This document shows positions 26,680-37,133 of a stretch of DNA of 64,000 nucleotides, piece after piece. The notes beneath the pieces are model-generated. The model was not told the DNA's origin, searched no databases, and saw nothing but the letters and a program-made list of their open reading frames with translations. Source of the stretch: Edaphocola flava (GTDB lineage: Bacteria; Bacteroidota; Bacteroidia; Chitinophagales; Chitinophagaceae); contig NZ_SAIQ01000001.1 in the NCBI RefSeq assembly GCF_004118155.1, positions 434,001 through 498,000 on the forward strand. The letters run 5' to 3'. The position numbers were made by a program, and so were the translations under genes. Position 1 is the first letter of the stretch, and the number at the start of each line of letters is the position of its first letter.

Positions 26680-27852
26680 ATGAAAAAGATGATCCTTTGC
26701 GCCTGGACCGCGCTATATAGTATATCCTGCATTGGCGATGTTACTGCACAACAGCAGCAACGCAGACCGGTAAGCAGTTTTGACCGCCCGGTAGCTGCCC
26801 GTAAAACCAGGATACAGGTGGCTATTCTGCTCGACACCTCGGGCAGTATGGAGGGCCTTATTGAACAGGCTAAATCCCGTCTATGGAATATTATCAACAG
26901 CTTAAGCACCTTACGTTTCCAGGGGCAGCAACCGCAGATAGAGATTGCTTTGTACGAATATGGTAATGATGGTATCCCTGCCTCTAATCAATACGTGCGC
27001 ATGATCAGTCCGCTGACAACAGATCTGGATCTGATCTCTGAAAAACTATTTGCCCTGCGCACTAATGGTGGTGAGGAATATTGCGGTGCCGTGATCCGTA
27101 AAGCAACCCAGCAACTGGCATGGTCGGACAGCCGTAATGATATACGCCTGATCTATATTGCCGGTAACGAACCTTTTACCCAAGGAGGTGTTTCGTATAA
27201 AGAAGCAATCGGTCTGAGCAACAGTAAAATGATCGGAACCAATACGATATACTGCGGCGATTATACGGAGGGCATCAACAGTTCATGGAAAGATGGTGCT
27301 TTAAGAGGCAACGGTGAATATTTCAACATCAACTCTAATGAAAAGATCCGTTTTGTGGCCACTCCTTATGATGATGAAATTGCACAATACAACGATCGCC
27401 TGAACAGTACTTATGTACAATATGGCGCATCCGGTGCGATGAAAAAAGATATGCAGATGAATCAGGATGTAAATGCCTACAACGTAAGCCAGTCCTTAAA
27501 AGTAGAACGCAGCATCAGTAAGTCCAAAGCGGCATATAACAACCAGTCATGGGACCTGGTAGACCGTATGAAAACGGACAAAGGAGCGGTTAAAACACTG
27601 GAGAAAAAATATCTGCCTAAAGAACTGGAAGGCAAATCAGAGGCGGAAATAGAAGCATACGTTGTGACCAAAACGAAAGAGCGCGAGGCCTACCAGGACA
27701 AGATCAATACGCTGGCGAAACAACGTCAGGCATACATCGATAAGAAGGCTGCAGAAAATACGGTGACCCAACAAGACGATCTGGGTACTGCTATCAACAA
27801 TTCTATTATGAAACTGGCGAACAAGAAAGGCTATACGGTAGATAAAAACTAA
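26680..27852 (+). CDS. Exported von Willebrand factor A domain protein
   Basis: 390 residues. A signal peptide (MKKMILCAWTALYSISCIG) and a short Q/R-rich linker precede a VWA domain with the metal-ion-dependent adhesion motif DTSGSM in AILLDTSGSMEGLIEQAK. A Thr/Asp-containing second part is at MISPLTTDLDLISEKLF. The C-terminal 150 residues are charged and helical, with a likely coiled coil (EAEIEAYVVTKTKEREAYQD). Probably periplasmic, and its binding partner is unknown. The conserved MIDAS suggests metal binding. Confidence 0.88.
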   Translation: MKKMILCAWTALYSISCIGDVTAQQQQRRPVSSFDRPVAARKTRIQVAILLDTSGSMEGLIEQAKSRLWNIINSLSTLRFQGQQPQIEIALYEYGNDGIPASNQYVRMISPLTTDLDLISEKLFALRTNGGEEYCGAVIRKATQQLAWSDSRNDIRLIYIAGNEPFTQGGVSYKEAIGLSNSKMIGTNTIYCGDYTEGINSSWKDGALRGNGEYFNINSNEKIRFVATPYDDEIAQYNDRLNSTYVQYGASGAMKKDMQMNQDVNAYNVSQSLKVERSISKSKAAYNNQSWDLVDRMKTDKGAVKTLEKKYLPKELEGKSEAEIEAYVVTKTKEREAYQDKINTLAKQRQAYIDKKAAENTVTQQDDLGTAINNSIMKLANKKGYTVDKN

Positions 27853-27954
27853 TAGCCGGAGCAGTGCGGGAGTGCGGGGCTATGTATTACAGCATACCGA
27901 TTGTCTCCCGCATTATTATTCCCATTATACTTTAAACCCTTATTATTTATCTGC

Positions 27955-29373
27955 ATGATCAAAATCAACTTATTACTACTCTTGTCCATTTGCTCGCTCG
28001 TATGCTTTGGGCAGCACAAAAACCACACGCAACAGCTGGATAGTATTTTCGCTACACTACATGCCCAGCATCAGTTTAACGGTTCGGTACTAATTGCGGA
28101 AAAAGGAAAGGTGATTTTGGAAAAAGGCTATGGCTATAGTAACGAACGGACAAAAGCACTGAATACTGCACAAACAATTTTTGAACTGGCTTCCTGCTCT
28201 AAACAATTTACCGCTACTGCCATTGTACTGCTGAAGCGGGAGGGCAAGCTAGACTATAAGGACCCGATCTCGAAATACCTGCCGGAACTGGGCTTCTGGA
28301 ACAAGGTTACGATTGCAGACCTGCTCCGCCATACCAGTGGTCTGCCCGAATTTCTTGCAGATATGGATAATAATCAGGATAGCACTAAAATTGCGACCAA
28401 TGCAGATGTGATCCGGTTTTATGCACAGCGAAAAGATACGCTCAGGTTTGAGCCCGGCAGCAGGCACCGTTACTGCAACACCAACTATGTACTGCTCGCC
28501 AGTATCGTAGAACGGTTATCAGGCAAGCCCTTTGCGGGTTTCCTTCAGCAGCGCATATTCAAGCCCCTGCACATGGACCACACATTTATTTACAACCGCA
28601 AACAGCGACCACGCACGATAAAGAATATTGCAACGGGCTATGCCTGGGCCACCGGCTCTTTCAGAAAAATATCTTCAGACCAAAGGGAGTCCGGAGACTA
28701 TTTTGTACGCACAGTTGACGGTGTGACTGGTACGGCAAAAGTAAATTCGACGGTAGGCGATATCTATAAATGGATAACAGCGCTTAAAAACAATACCTTC
28801 CTCACCAAAAGTGAATTTGAAGAAATGACGGCAGTCACACAAACCAGCTCTGGACAGGATATTGCCTATGGATTCGGGTTTATGCTGTCTAAAGGAGCAA
28901 ACAGATTTTCGTTCGGGCACAACGGCAGCTGGGATGGTTTTGCTACCCTCATCTTCCATAATATGCTGAAAGATCGCACCGTGATCATCCTGCAGAATTT
29001 CAAAATGGGAGCTTTCCCTTATAACAATATTGTGCAGGTATTGGAAGACAGTCCGCAGGAAATGGAGTTTCATAAAAAGATCACCCTACCGGCGGCTACG
29101 CTACAACAATATACGGGCGTATACCAAACGGCCGATACCAGTGCCGGCGCAGAAGCCCACTCCATTACATACCTGGATGGTCACTTGATATACAACACCA
29201 CCAGGAATACCTGGGACATGCGCTTCTATCCCATTTCGGAAACAAAATTCCAGGGCATCCGCCAAGCCAGCAATGATAGCTATTTACAATTTACACCTAT
29301 GGAAAACGGAGACCTGAAACTTGAATTATTACAAGGCGGTAAAGTCATTGACAGCGGTATCCGCAAAAAATAA
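27955..29373 (+). CDS. Exported serine hydrolase, class C beta-lactamase-like fold
   Basis: 472 residues from this ATG, chosen because it starts a signal peptide (MIKINLLLLLSICSLVCFGQ). The catalytic motifs are SCSK (ELASCSKQFTATAI), YCN (RYCNTNYVLLASIVERLSG) and HNG (FSFGHNGSWDGFATL). After the hydrolase domain there is a C-terminal beta-rich extension of about 110 residues (YTGVYQTADTSAGAEAH onward), as found in many Bacteroidota homologues. It is paralogous to the lipoprotein at 14450 and shares FNGSVLI, SK-FTATA and SGLP blocks. The substrate is unknown. A terminator follows at 29396. Confidence 0.88.
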   Translation: MIKINLLLLLSICSLVCFGQHKNHTQQLDSIFATLHAQHQFNGSVLIAEKGKVILEKGYGYSNERTKALNTAQTIFELASCSKQFTATAIVLLKREGKLDYKDPISKYLPELGFWNKVTIADLLRHTSGLPEFLADMDNNQDSTKIATNADVIRFYAQRKDTLRFEPGSRHRYCNTNYVLLASIVERLSGKPFAGFLQQRIFKPLHMDHTFIYNRKQRPRTIKNIATGYAWATGSFRKISSDQRESGDYFVRTVDGVTGTAKVNSTVGDIYKWITALKNNTFLTKSEFEEMTAVTQTSSGQDIAYGFGFMLSKGANRFSFGHNGSWDGFATLIFHNMLKDRTVIILQNFKMGAFPYNNIVQVLEDSPQEMEFHKKITLPAATLQQYTGVYQTADTSAGAEAHSITYLDGHLIYNTTRNTWDMRFYPISETKFQGIRQASNDSYLQFTPMENGDLKLELLQGGKVIDSGIRKK

Positions 29374-29395
29374 AACCCCAATCCTACCACCATCA

Positions 29396-29420
29396 AAAGG
29401 GCGCTCACAGAGCGCTCTTT
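29396..29420 (+). terminator. Terminator after the serine hydrolase gene
   Basis: The stem AAAGGGCGCTC/GAGCGCTCTTT (one wobble) with loop ACA. Same core GCGCTC-ACA-GAGCGC style as the hairpins at 21359 and 36052. Confidence 0.85.
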
Positions 29421-29434
29421 GCTTTTGTATATTG

Positions 29435-29481
29435 TACAATAAATAAGGGCTTTCCAGATCGGAAAGCCCTTATTTATTGTA
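29435..29481 (-). terminator. Terminator of gyrB (bidirectional)
   Basis: A 21-bp perfect stem centred on AAGGGCTTTCC-AGATC-GGAAAGCCCTT with A/T-rich flanks on both sides, 15 bp after the gyrB stop. Confidence 0.9.
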
Positions 29482-29496
29482 TTATATCAAATCTGA

Positions 29497-31488
<1,992 letters not shown>

Positions 31489-31506
31489 TTATATTTCCTT
31501 AAAACC

Positions 31507-31521
31507 GGGCCGCAACGGCCC
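31507..31521 (-). promoter_or_regulatory. GC-rich hairpin in the gyrB leader
   Basis: GGGCCG-caa-CGGCCC inverted repeat, 27 bp upstream of the gyrB ATG on the coding strand. Further upstream the coding strand reads TATCTTCG, one mismatch from TAnnTTTG, so the hairpin would lie in the 5' untranslated region. A regulatory role is only a possibility. Confidence 0.45.
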
Positions 31522-31669
31522 TTCTTTGCTAATATGCGAAGATACGATTTAAATAGCAAAAAAAGACCATACTTATCCCCAAAACAAGCATAAAATGTAG
31601 ATAAGTCTTTATATGTAAATACGGCCTGCCCCGAAGCAAAAAATATGCCCGAAATTGTTGCGTTTACAG

Positions 31670-31677
31670 TACATTTG
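31670..31677 (+). promoter_or_regulatory. Candidate -7 element upstream of the acyltransferase-like gene
   Basis: TACATTTG fits TAnnTTTG; the ATG follows 67 bp later. No convincing -33 element. Confidence 0.35.
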
Positions 31678-31744
31678 TCGCAATTATGCTATACATTTAT
31701 AGCTACATTAGGTAAATATACATATATCAAAACGCGTAAACACG

Positions 31745-32869
31745 ATGTCTATAACGATCAGACCGATACATACCAAAGCCGATATTAAGAAATTTGTGCA
31801 ATTCCCCTTTGATCTTTATAAAAACAACCGCTATTGGGTTCCCCCGATAAAGGATGATGAAGTAAAATCGCTGATGCCGGAAACCAACCCTGCCATGAAG
31901 TACTGCAAAACGTCTTTCTGGCTGGCTGAAGACAATGGCAAAGTGGTAGGTCGTATAGGAGCAATCATTAATCCGGCTGCGAATGAAAAGTTCAATGAAA
32001 AGATGTGTCGCATTACCCGACTCGAATTCATTGACAATCCTGCTGTCTCTGCATTATTACTGAAAACAGCGGAGCAATGGGCTCTGGATCAGGGCATGGA
32101 TGGTGTACACGGGCCACTGGGCTTTACCAACCTGGACCACCAGGCTATGCTGATCGAAGGATTTGATCAATTACCTTCTATTGCATCGGAATACCATATG
32201 GATTATTACAAAAAGCATATGGAGGCGCAGGGTTATGAGAAGGAAATAGACTGGGTCGAGTTTAAACTGAAAGTACTGGAAGCGATTCCGGAGAAGGCCG
32301 TGAAACTGAATGACCTGATCAAGAAAAGATATAACTTAACGGTAAGAAGCTTTAGCAATAAAGATGAGTTAAAAACCGTAGCATTGCAGGTGTTTCACCT
32401 GCTGAATACAGCTTTTGACGAACTGTTCAGCTTTGTACAAATGCCGGATGATGTACTGCAATTCTACATCGGTAAATACATCGAGGTACTGAATCCGAAA
32501 TTCGTGAAAGTGGTAGAAGATCCTGATAAAAATATTATTGGTTTCATCGTAAGCTTACCCTCTTTAAGCGAAGCGATGCAGAAAGCAAAAGGAAAACTAT
32601 TCCCGTTTGGCTTTGTGCATATCATGAAGGCTCTGAAAAAGCCTAAAGTTGCGGACCTGCTGCTGACGGGCATTCACCCGGACTGGCAGGCACAGGGCGT
32701 AAGCGCACTGCTGATTACAGAGCTGCAACAGATCATGATTGAACATGGTGTGGAGTGGGTAGAAACGACCGGTATGATTGAGACCAATGAAAAAGCAATC
32801 AATCACTGGAAAAACTATGAGCATGTGCAGCACAAACGCAAGCGATGCTTCAGAAAAATGTTACGCTAA
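31745..32869 (+). CDS. GNAT-fold acyltransferase-like protein
   Basis: 374 residues, no signal peptide. The C-terminal half has GNAT-like features: LTGIHPDWQAQGVSALLITE (acetyl-CoA pyrophosphate loop QxxGxx) and WVETTGMIETNEKAINHWKN. The N-terminal half begins with FVQFPFDLYKNNRYWVPP, a block seen in a group of uncharacterised Bacteroidota acyltransferase-like proteins. Substrate unknown. It is the first gene of a forward run with a histidine kinase 15 bp later. Confidence 0.8.
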   Translation: MSITIRPIHTKADIKKFVQFPFDLYKNNRYWVPPIKDDEVKSLMPETNPAMKYCKTSFWLAEDNGKVVGRIGAIINPAANEKFNEKMCRITRLEFIDNPAVSALLLKTAEQWALDQGMDGVHGPLGFTNLDHQAMLIEGFDQLPSIASEYHMDYYKKHMEAQGYEKEIDWVEFKLKVLEAIPEKAVKLNDLIKKRYNLTVRSFSNKDELKTVALQVFHLLNTAFDELFSFVQMPDDVLQFYIGKYIEVLNPKFVKVVEDPDKNIIGFIVSLPSLSEAMQKAKGKLFPFGFVHIMKALKKPKVADLLLTGIHPDWQAQGVSALLITELQQIMIEHGVEWVETTGMIETNEKAINHWKNYEHVQHKRKRCFRKMLR

Positions 32870-32884
32870 ACGAGAGCACGTCCA

Positions 32885-33937
32885 ATGCCCAATTCTATAA
32901 AATACCTGTCTCCGAAGATGATCTGCCTGCTGGCAGCATTTATACTGGCTTCTTCCCTTTCGCTCCTGTCGCTGGCGATAGATGGTGAATGGACGCTGCC
33001 GGTCATTATTTTCGGAGTTACTTTTGTATTGTCCTACCTGGTGTATAATTACTTCCTGCAGATCTTTATCGGCAGGAGACTGAAGCTGATTTACAAATTC
33101 ATCTACAATACCAAGGCGGGTAAAAAGGAACAGTTTTTCTACGATAAAATTCTGCCGCAAAAGACTATAGAGCAGGTAGAGCATGATGTAACCAAATGGG
33201 CGGAGAAAAAGAGTACCGAGATTGAGTTGCTGAAAGTAAATGAGCAGTTCCGTAAAGAATTCCTGAGTAATCTGACGCATGAACTGCGTACGCCTATTTT
33301 TACCGTACAGGGCTATGTCCATACCTTACTGGACGGGGCCATTGAAGATGAAAATGTAAACCGCAAATTTCTTAAAAATGCCAGCAAGGGCCTGGACCGC
33401 CTGGTGCAGCTGGCCAGTGACCTGGAGCAGATTTCTGCACTGGAAGCGGGTAATAATCCTTTGATTTATTCTAACTTTAAGATCATGAACCTCTTTAAGG
33501 ACACTTACGAGGAGCTGATGCTGAAAGCCAAGGAGAAAAACATTCAACTGCTGTTTAAAGATGATGCGGATGAAAACCTGCTGGTGCATGCCGATCGGGA
33601 AAAGATACGCCAGGTGGTCGTGAACATTATTGAAAATGCGATCAAGTATGGCAATCAGAATGGCACCATCACAACCGGCTTCTGGGAGCTGGATCAGAAA
33701 AAAATTTATGTAGAGGTTTCGGATGATGGTGTGGGCATTGAGGAACAGCATTTAAACCGCATTTTCGAACGTTTTTACCGTACCGACAAAAGCCGTAGCA
33801 GTGCGATACCGGGAACAGGATTAGGACTGGCTATTGTAAAACATATTATTGAAGCACACAGACAGATTATTAATGTAAGAAGTAAAGTTGGTGTAGGCTC
33901 CTCCTTCGGGTTCAGCCTTGCCAAAGGCAAACATTAA
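32885..33937 (+). CDS. Sensor histidine kinase without adjacent response regulator
   Basis: 350 residues. Two membrane helices near the N-terminus (about 11-32 and 38-60) have little sequence between them, so no large external sensor is present. They are followed by the HisKA box FLSNLTHELRTP with the phosphoacceptor His, then the HATPase motifs N (NIIENAIKYG), G1 (VSDDGVGI), F (FERFYRTDKSR) and G2 (GTGLGLAIVKHI). All catalytic boxes are intact. No response regulator gene lies nearby. The AI-2E transporter gene starts 5 bp after its stop, so the two are translationally close. Confidence 0.92.
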   Translation: MPNSIKYLSPKMICLLAAFILASSLSLLSLAIDGEWTLPVIIFGVTFVLSYLVYNYFLQIFIGRRLKLIYKFIYNTKAGKKEQFFYDKILPQKTIEQVEHDVTKWAEKKSTEIELLKVNEQFRKEFLSNLTHELRTPIFTVQGYVHTLLDGAIEDENVNRKFLKNASKGLDRLVQLASDLEQISALEAGNNPLIYSNFKIMNLFKDTYEELMLKAKEKNIQLLFKDDADENLLVHADREKIRQVVVNIIENAIKYGNQNGTITTGFWELDQKKIYVEVSDDGVGIEEQHLNRIFERFYRTDKSRSSAIPGTGLGLAIVKHIIEAHRQIINVRSKVGVGSSFGFSLAKGKH

Positions 33938-33942
33938 ACGCT

Positions 33943-35037
33943 ATGCAAAATCCAAACATGAGACAGAAAGACATTATGCAGTTCCTGGCCTACCGCCTGG
34001 TGGTTATCAGCATTATTGTACTTATGCTCACCTTTGGCAAAAGTGTATTGCTGCCCCTGGCTATGGCCACTATTTTCGCCCTGGCTATGGCTACTCCTAC
34101 AAGATACCTGGAAAAGAAGGGACTGAGCCGCTCCTGGGCTGCTACCATATGCCTGCTTCTTGCGTTACTGGTATTGAGTGGCGTATTCCTTTTCATCTCT
34201 GCACAGGTGATCAATTTCCGGAACGATTTTCCGCAGCTGGAGCATAAGTTTAACGAACTGATCGTCGATGCCCAGAACTTTATACAGGACCGTCTGCATG
34301 TTTCTCCAGCGGTGATACAGGAGAATATTGATCCCCTGCTGAAAAAATTACTGAATGAAACGCCTAATGTAGTTGGCAGTATGATTTCATTTTTCTCCAG
34401 CTCTATGCTGCTGGGTGTCTTTACCTTTATCTATACTTTAATGATACTGATCTATAAAGATAATATAGGCACCTTTCTGAATGTCAGTTTTCGTCATCTG
34501 GAAGGCGGTGCTGTAGCGCAGATCATCAATAAGACACAAAATGTAATCAAAGGCTACCTGAACGGTCTGCTGATCGAAATGCTCATTGTGGCTTCCTGCC
34601 TGGCCCTGGGCTTCTCAATTGTGGGGGCGAAGTATGCTATTTTACTGGCGGTGATTTCAGCGATGATGAATGTAGTGCCCTACCTCGGATTTATTACAGC
34701 AGCCATCATCAGTGTGATCATTACTTTTGCAACCAACTCTCCGCATGCGGCCATATGGGTCGGCATTATTTCTATTATTGTACACCTGATCGACAGCAAT
34801 ATCATCCTGCCGGTACTGGTAGGTAACAAAGTCAGCATTAATGCGCTGGCTACGATCGTCAGTGTATTTATCGGCAGCCTTATATGGGGCATTCCCGGCA
34901 TGTTCCTGGCGGTACCAACAGTAGCTATTTTTAAAGTTATTTTCGACGAAATTCCCAATCTTCATCATTGGGGAGTCTTGCTGGGCGGACGCCCCAAGCC
35001 TCCTAAGCTCAAGAAGAAGCCCGTGGTGAAGGCTTAA
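33943..35037 (+). CDS. AI-2E family (TqsA/PerM-like) transporter
   Basis: 364 residues. It is a multi-helix protein with the family layout: paired helices at the N-terminus (VVISIIVLMLTFGKSVLLPL), a hydrophilic middle helix region, then the conserved C-terminal helices with AVISAMMNVVPYLGFITAAI and IIVHLIDSNIILPVLVGNKV, typical of PF01594. Members export autoinducer-2, Na+ or other solutes, so the substrate cannot be assigned. It is co-transcribed with the orphan kinase, and the KirBac channel gene starts 36 bp after it. Confidence 0.92.
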   Translation: MQNPNMRQKDIMQFLAYRLVVISIIVLMLTFGKSVLLPLAMATIFALAMATPTRYLEKKGLSRSWAATICLLLALLVLSGVFLFISAQVINFRNDFPQLEHKFNELIVDAQNFIQDRLHVSPAVIQENIDPLLKKLLNETPNVVGSMISFFSSSMLLGVFTFIYTLMILIYKDNIGTFLNVSFRHLEGGAVAQIINKTQNVIKGYLNGLLIEMLIVASCLALGFSIVGAKYAILLAVISAMMNVVPYLGFITAAIISVIITFATNSPHAAIWVGIISIIVHLIDSNIILPVLVGNKVSINALATIVSVFIGSLIWGIPGMFLAVPTVAIFKVIFDEIPNLHHWGVLLGGRPKPPKLKKKPVVKA

Positions 35038-35073
35038 TTACAACATTCCCCTTACCCTTTAATTATCTCATTC

Positions 35074-36030
35074 ATGGCTATACATAAGCCCGGGAAGAAA
35101 GATATTGACAATACCGGACTCAACAGCAGGGCTACGACCAAGTATGCCCGTTTTATCAATAAGGATGGTAGCCCCAATGTCGTATGGCGCGGCTCCGGCA
35201 TCCTGGATCGATACAGCATTTATCACTACCTGATCAATATCCCTAACTGGAAGTTTATCCTGCTGATTTTCGGATACTATATGCTCATCAATCTGCTGTT
35301 TGCAGGCATATACTACGTAGGCTGCCAGAACCATCTTTTAGGGCTAATCAAAGGCACTCCTTTCGAGACCTTTGAAGAGGTATATTTCTTCAGCTCTCAG
35401 ACGCTGACTACGGTAGGATACGGGCGCATAAGCCCGGAAGGCTTACTGACCAATACCATTGCCTCTACCGAGGCCCTGATCGGCATCCTGACCCTGGCGA
35501 TTATAACCGGTCTTCTTTATGGCCGTTTTGTCAAGCCCAAGGCTTATATCCGTTACAGTGACAATGCCGTAATCGCTCCTTTCCAGGATGGCAAGGGACT
35601 GATGTTTCGCCTGCTGCCAATCAAGAATGCCCGACTGAGTGAGGTAATTGTAACCCTGACGGCGAGTATGATGATTGAGGAAAACGGCAAAACCATCAAT
35701 AAGTATTACAGCCTGCCTATGCAGTTCAATACCATCAATTCTTTATACCTGAGCTGGACGATCGTGCATCCTATTAATGAAGACAGTCCGATCTGGGGTA
35801 TGAGTATGCAGGAGCTGGAGGAAGCTGATTTTGAATTTATGGTCTATCTGAAAGCTTATGATGAAGATTTCTCCAACACGGTTATATCCCGCACCAGCTA
35901 TACCTTTGATGAGATCCTGAATGGCTCAAAATTCATCCCGATGTATTATGATTCTGAAGAGGGAGAGGGAACGATTATAGATGCCAGCAAACTGAATGAT
36001 TATACAGAGACCCCTGAAAGCAGGATATAA
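35074..36030 (+). CDS. Inward-rectifier-type potassium channel (KirBac)
   Basis: 318 residues. The layout is that of KirBac channels: a short cytoplasmic N-terminus with a slide-helix region, an outer helix (FILLIFGYYMLINLLFAGIYY), and a pore loop with the K+ selectivity filter TVGYG in SSQTLTTVGYGRISP. An inner helix (ALIGILTLAIITGLLYGRF) follows, then a large cytoplasmic immunoglobulin-like C-terminal domain (about 160-300). It would conduct K+ across the inner membrane, gated from the cytoplasm. Last gene of the forward run before the palindromic terminator. Confidence 0.95.
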   Translation: MAIHKPGKKDIDNTGLNSRATTKYARFINKDGSPNVVWRGSGILDRYSIYHYLINIPNWKFILLIFGYYMLINLLFAGIYYVGCQNHLLGLIKGTPFETFEEVYFFSSQTLTTVGYGRISPEGLLTNTIASTEALIGILTLAIITGLLYGRFVKPKAYIRYSDNAVIAPFQDGKGLMFRLLPIKNARLSEVIVTLTASMMIEENGKTINKYYSLPMQFNTINSLYLSWTIVHPINEDSPIWGMSMQELEEADFEFMVYLKAYDEDFSNTVISRTSYTFDEILNGSKFIPMYYDSEEGEGTIIDASKLNDYTETPESRI

Positions 36031-36051
36031 AGAGAATGATATACAAAACAA

Positions 36052-36079
36052 AAATTCGCGCTCCATGGAGCGCGAATTT
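36052..36079. terminator. 28-bp perfect palindrome after the K+ channel gene
   Basis: AAATTCGCGCTCC and its exact complement around CATG form a 28-bp perfect palindrome starting 21 bp after the channel stop. It should act as a terminator. Confidence 0.85.
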
Positions 36080-36721
36080 CGTTTCCAATAAATGTGCTCA
36101 TTTTTTGGATAAATTCAACCGATTATTATCACTCAAAACGAAAGAAACTGATGGCAAGAAGCCTGCATTGTTCTATTTAACTATAATCCATAGGTGTTGG
36201 AATATATGCGCAAAGACTTTACTTCATCAAACAAATAATCGAATGCAGCTACCATCACAGACTGCCTGAACAGGCGGTTATAAGACAAAGGATATAGCAT
36301 CCATAAACTACAACTACTACCAAGCCGGACGCTATACCTTTATCTTGTTTCTTCTAATAATCATTCACTGCTATCATTTTTCACAGGTGCAGCTGACATT
36401 ATAATACATACCTTAAACGATAAAATTTCTAAGCACCCGCACTCCTCAAAGCTTCGGCTTAAAAAGCTATATCATATACATTTCAATAGCGATCTTCTCT
36501 GTGTCAGGGATGTAAAAAACACAATCTATTCATGCACAAAAATCAGGTTATTATACTTTCTGTACAATAACCTGATCAGACTATTTTAAGTACTGAATCT
36601 GATAATGTCTCTAATATATTTATGGTAGTAGGGCTATGATAGAGGTTGCCCTGTTAGCGGGTAGCAGCAACCTTCTACAAGAGCTATCTTAATGATTGCA
36701 GAAGTGGTAAAGACTGGAATA
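36080..36721. other. Gene-free stretch between the K+ channel gene and the tRNA genes
   Basis: No convincing coding sequence. The only notable structure is an isolated hairpin at 36542-36576 (ATCAGGTTATT arm, one mismatch, 5-nt loop). A short inverted GGTTGC/GCAACC pair is at about 36645-36675. It could be remains of a lost gene and its terminator, next to tRNA genes that often serve as integration sites, but no integrase or direct repeat was seen. Confidence 0.6.
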
Positions 36722-36754
36722 AAAAAAGCTCCGGTAATATACCGAAGCTTTTTT
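36722..36754 (-). terminator. Terminator downstream of tRNA-Asn (first copy)
   Basis: AAAAAAGC stem with inner CGGT/ACCG pairing, immediately 3' of the reverse-strand tRNA. Confidence 0.8.
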
Positions 36755-36755
36755 G

Positions 36756-36829
36756 CTCTCCCTTCAGGACTTGAACCTGAGACCCCCTGATTAACAGTCA
36801 GGTGCTCTAACCAACTGAGCTAAGGAAGA
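36756..36829 (-). tRNA. tRNA-Asn (GTT)
   Basis: 74 nt on the reverse strand with a complete cloverleaf. The acceptor is TCTTCCT/AGGGAGA with discriminator G, the D arm is GCTC...GAGC, and the anticodon loop CTGTTAA has anticodon GTT. The T arm is TCAGG-TTCAAGT-CCTGA. CCA is not encoded. Confidence 0.95.
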
Positions 36830-36953
36830 TTGTTTTCCCCTTTTGGGACTGCAAAGATAAAACAGTTTTTGAATTCTGCCAACAGATTTGAAAAGATTTT
36901 TAAAAAATATTTTCGTGTAAATCCAGGCCTGGCAATGGATTGGTCCAAAAATA

Positions 36954-36981
36954 AAAGGCTTCAACTTTCGTTGAAGCCTTT
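36954..36981 (-). terminator. Terminator downstream of tRNA-Asn (second copy)
   Basis: AAAGGCTTCAAC-TTTC-GTTGAAGCCTTT, a 12-bp perfect stem between the two tRNA genes, so each tRNA seems to be its own transcription unit. Confidence 0.85.
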
Positions 36982-36983
36982 CG

Positions 36984-37057
36984 CTCTCCCTGCTGGACTT
37001 GAACCAGCGACCCCCTGATTAACAGTCAGGTGCTCTAACCAACTGAGCTAAGGAAGA
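36984..37057 (-). tRNA. tRNA-Asn (GTT)
   Basis: 74 nt on the reverse strand, identical to its neighbour in acceptor, D and anticodon arms. The T arm differs: GCTGG-TTCAAGT-CCAGC. The cloverleaf is complete and CCA is not encoded. Confidence 0.95.
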
Positions 37058-37133
37058 TTCTATTTCCCTGTTGGGATTGCAAAGGTAAAAAACGAATTTG
37101 ATTCTGCAAAATTTTCTTTAAAAAATCTAAAAA

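Noticed and set aside
36036-36269. A short open frame after the potassium channel gene
   Set aside because: It reads through the 28-bp terminator palindrome, has no ribosome-binding context and no protein-like composition.
36756-37057. Integrated element at the tRNA genes
   Set aside because: No integrase, no attachment-site duplication of the tRNA 3' end and no foreign gene set were found next to them.
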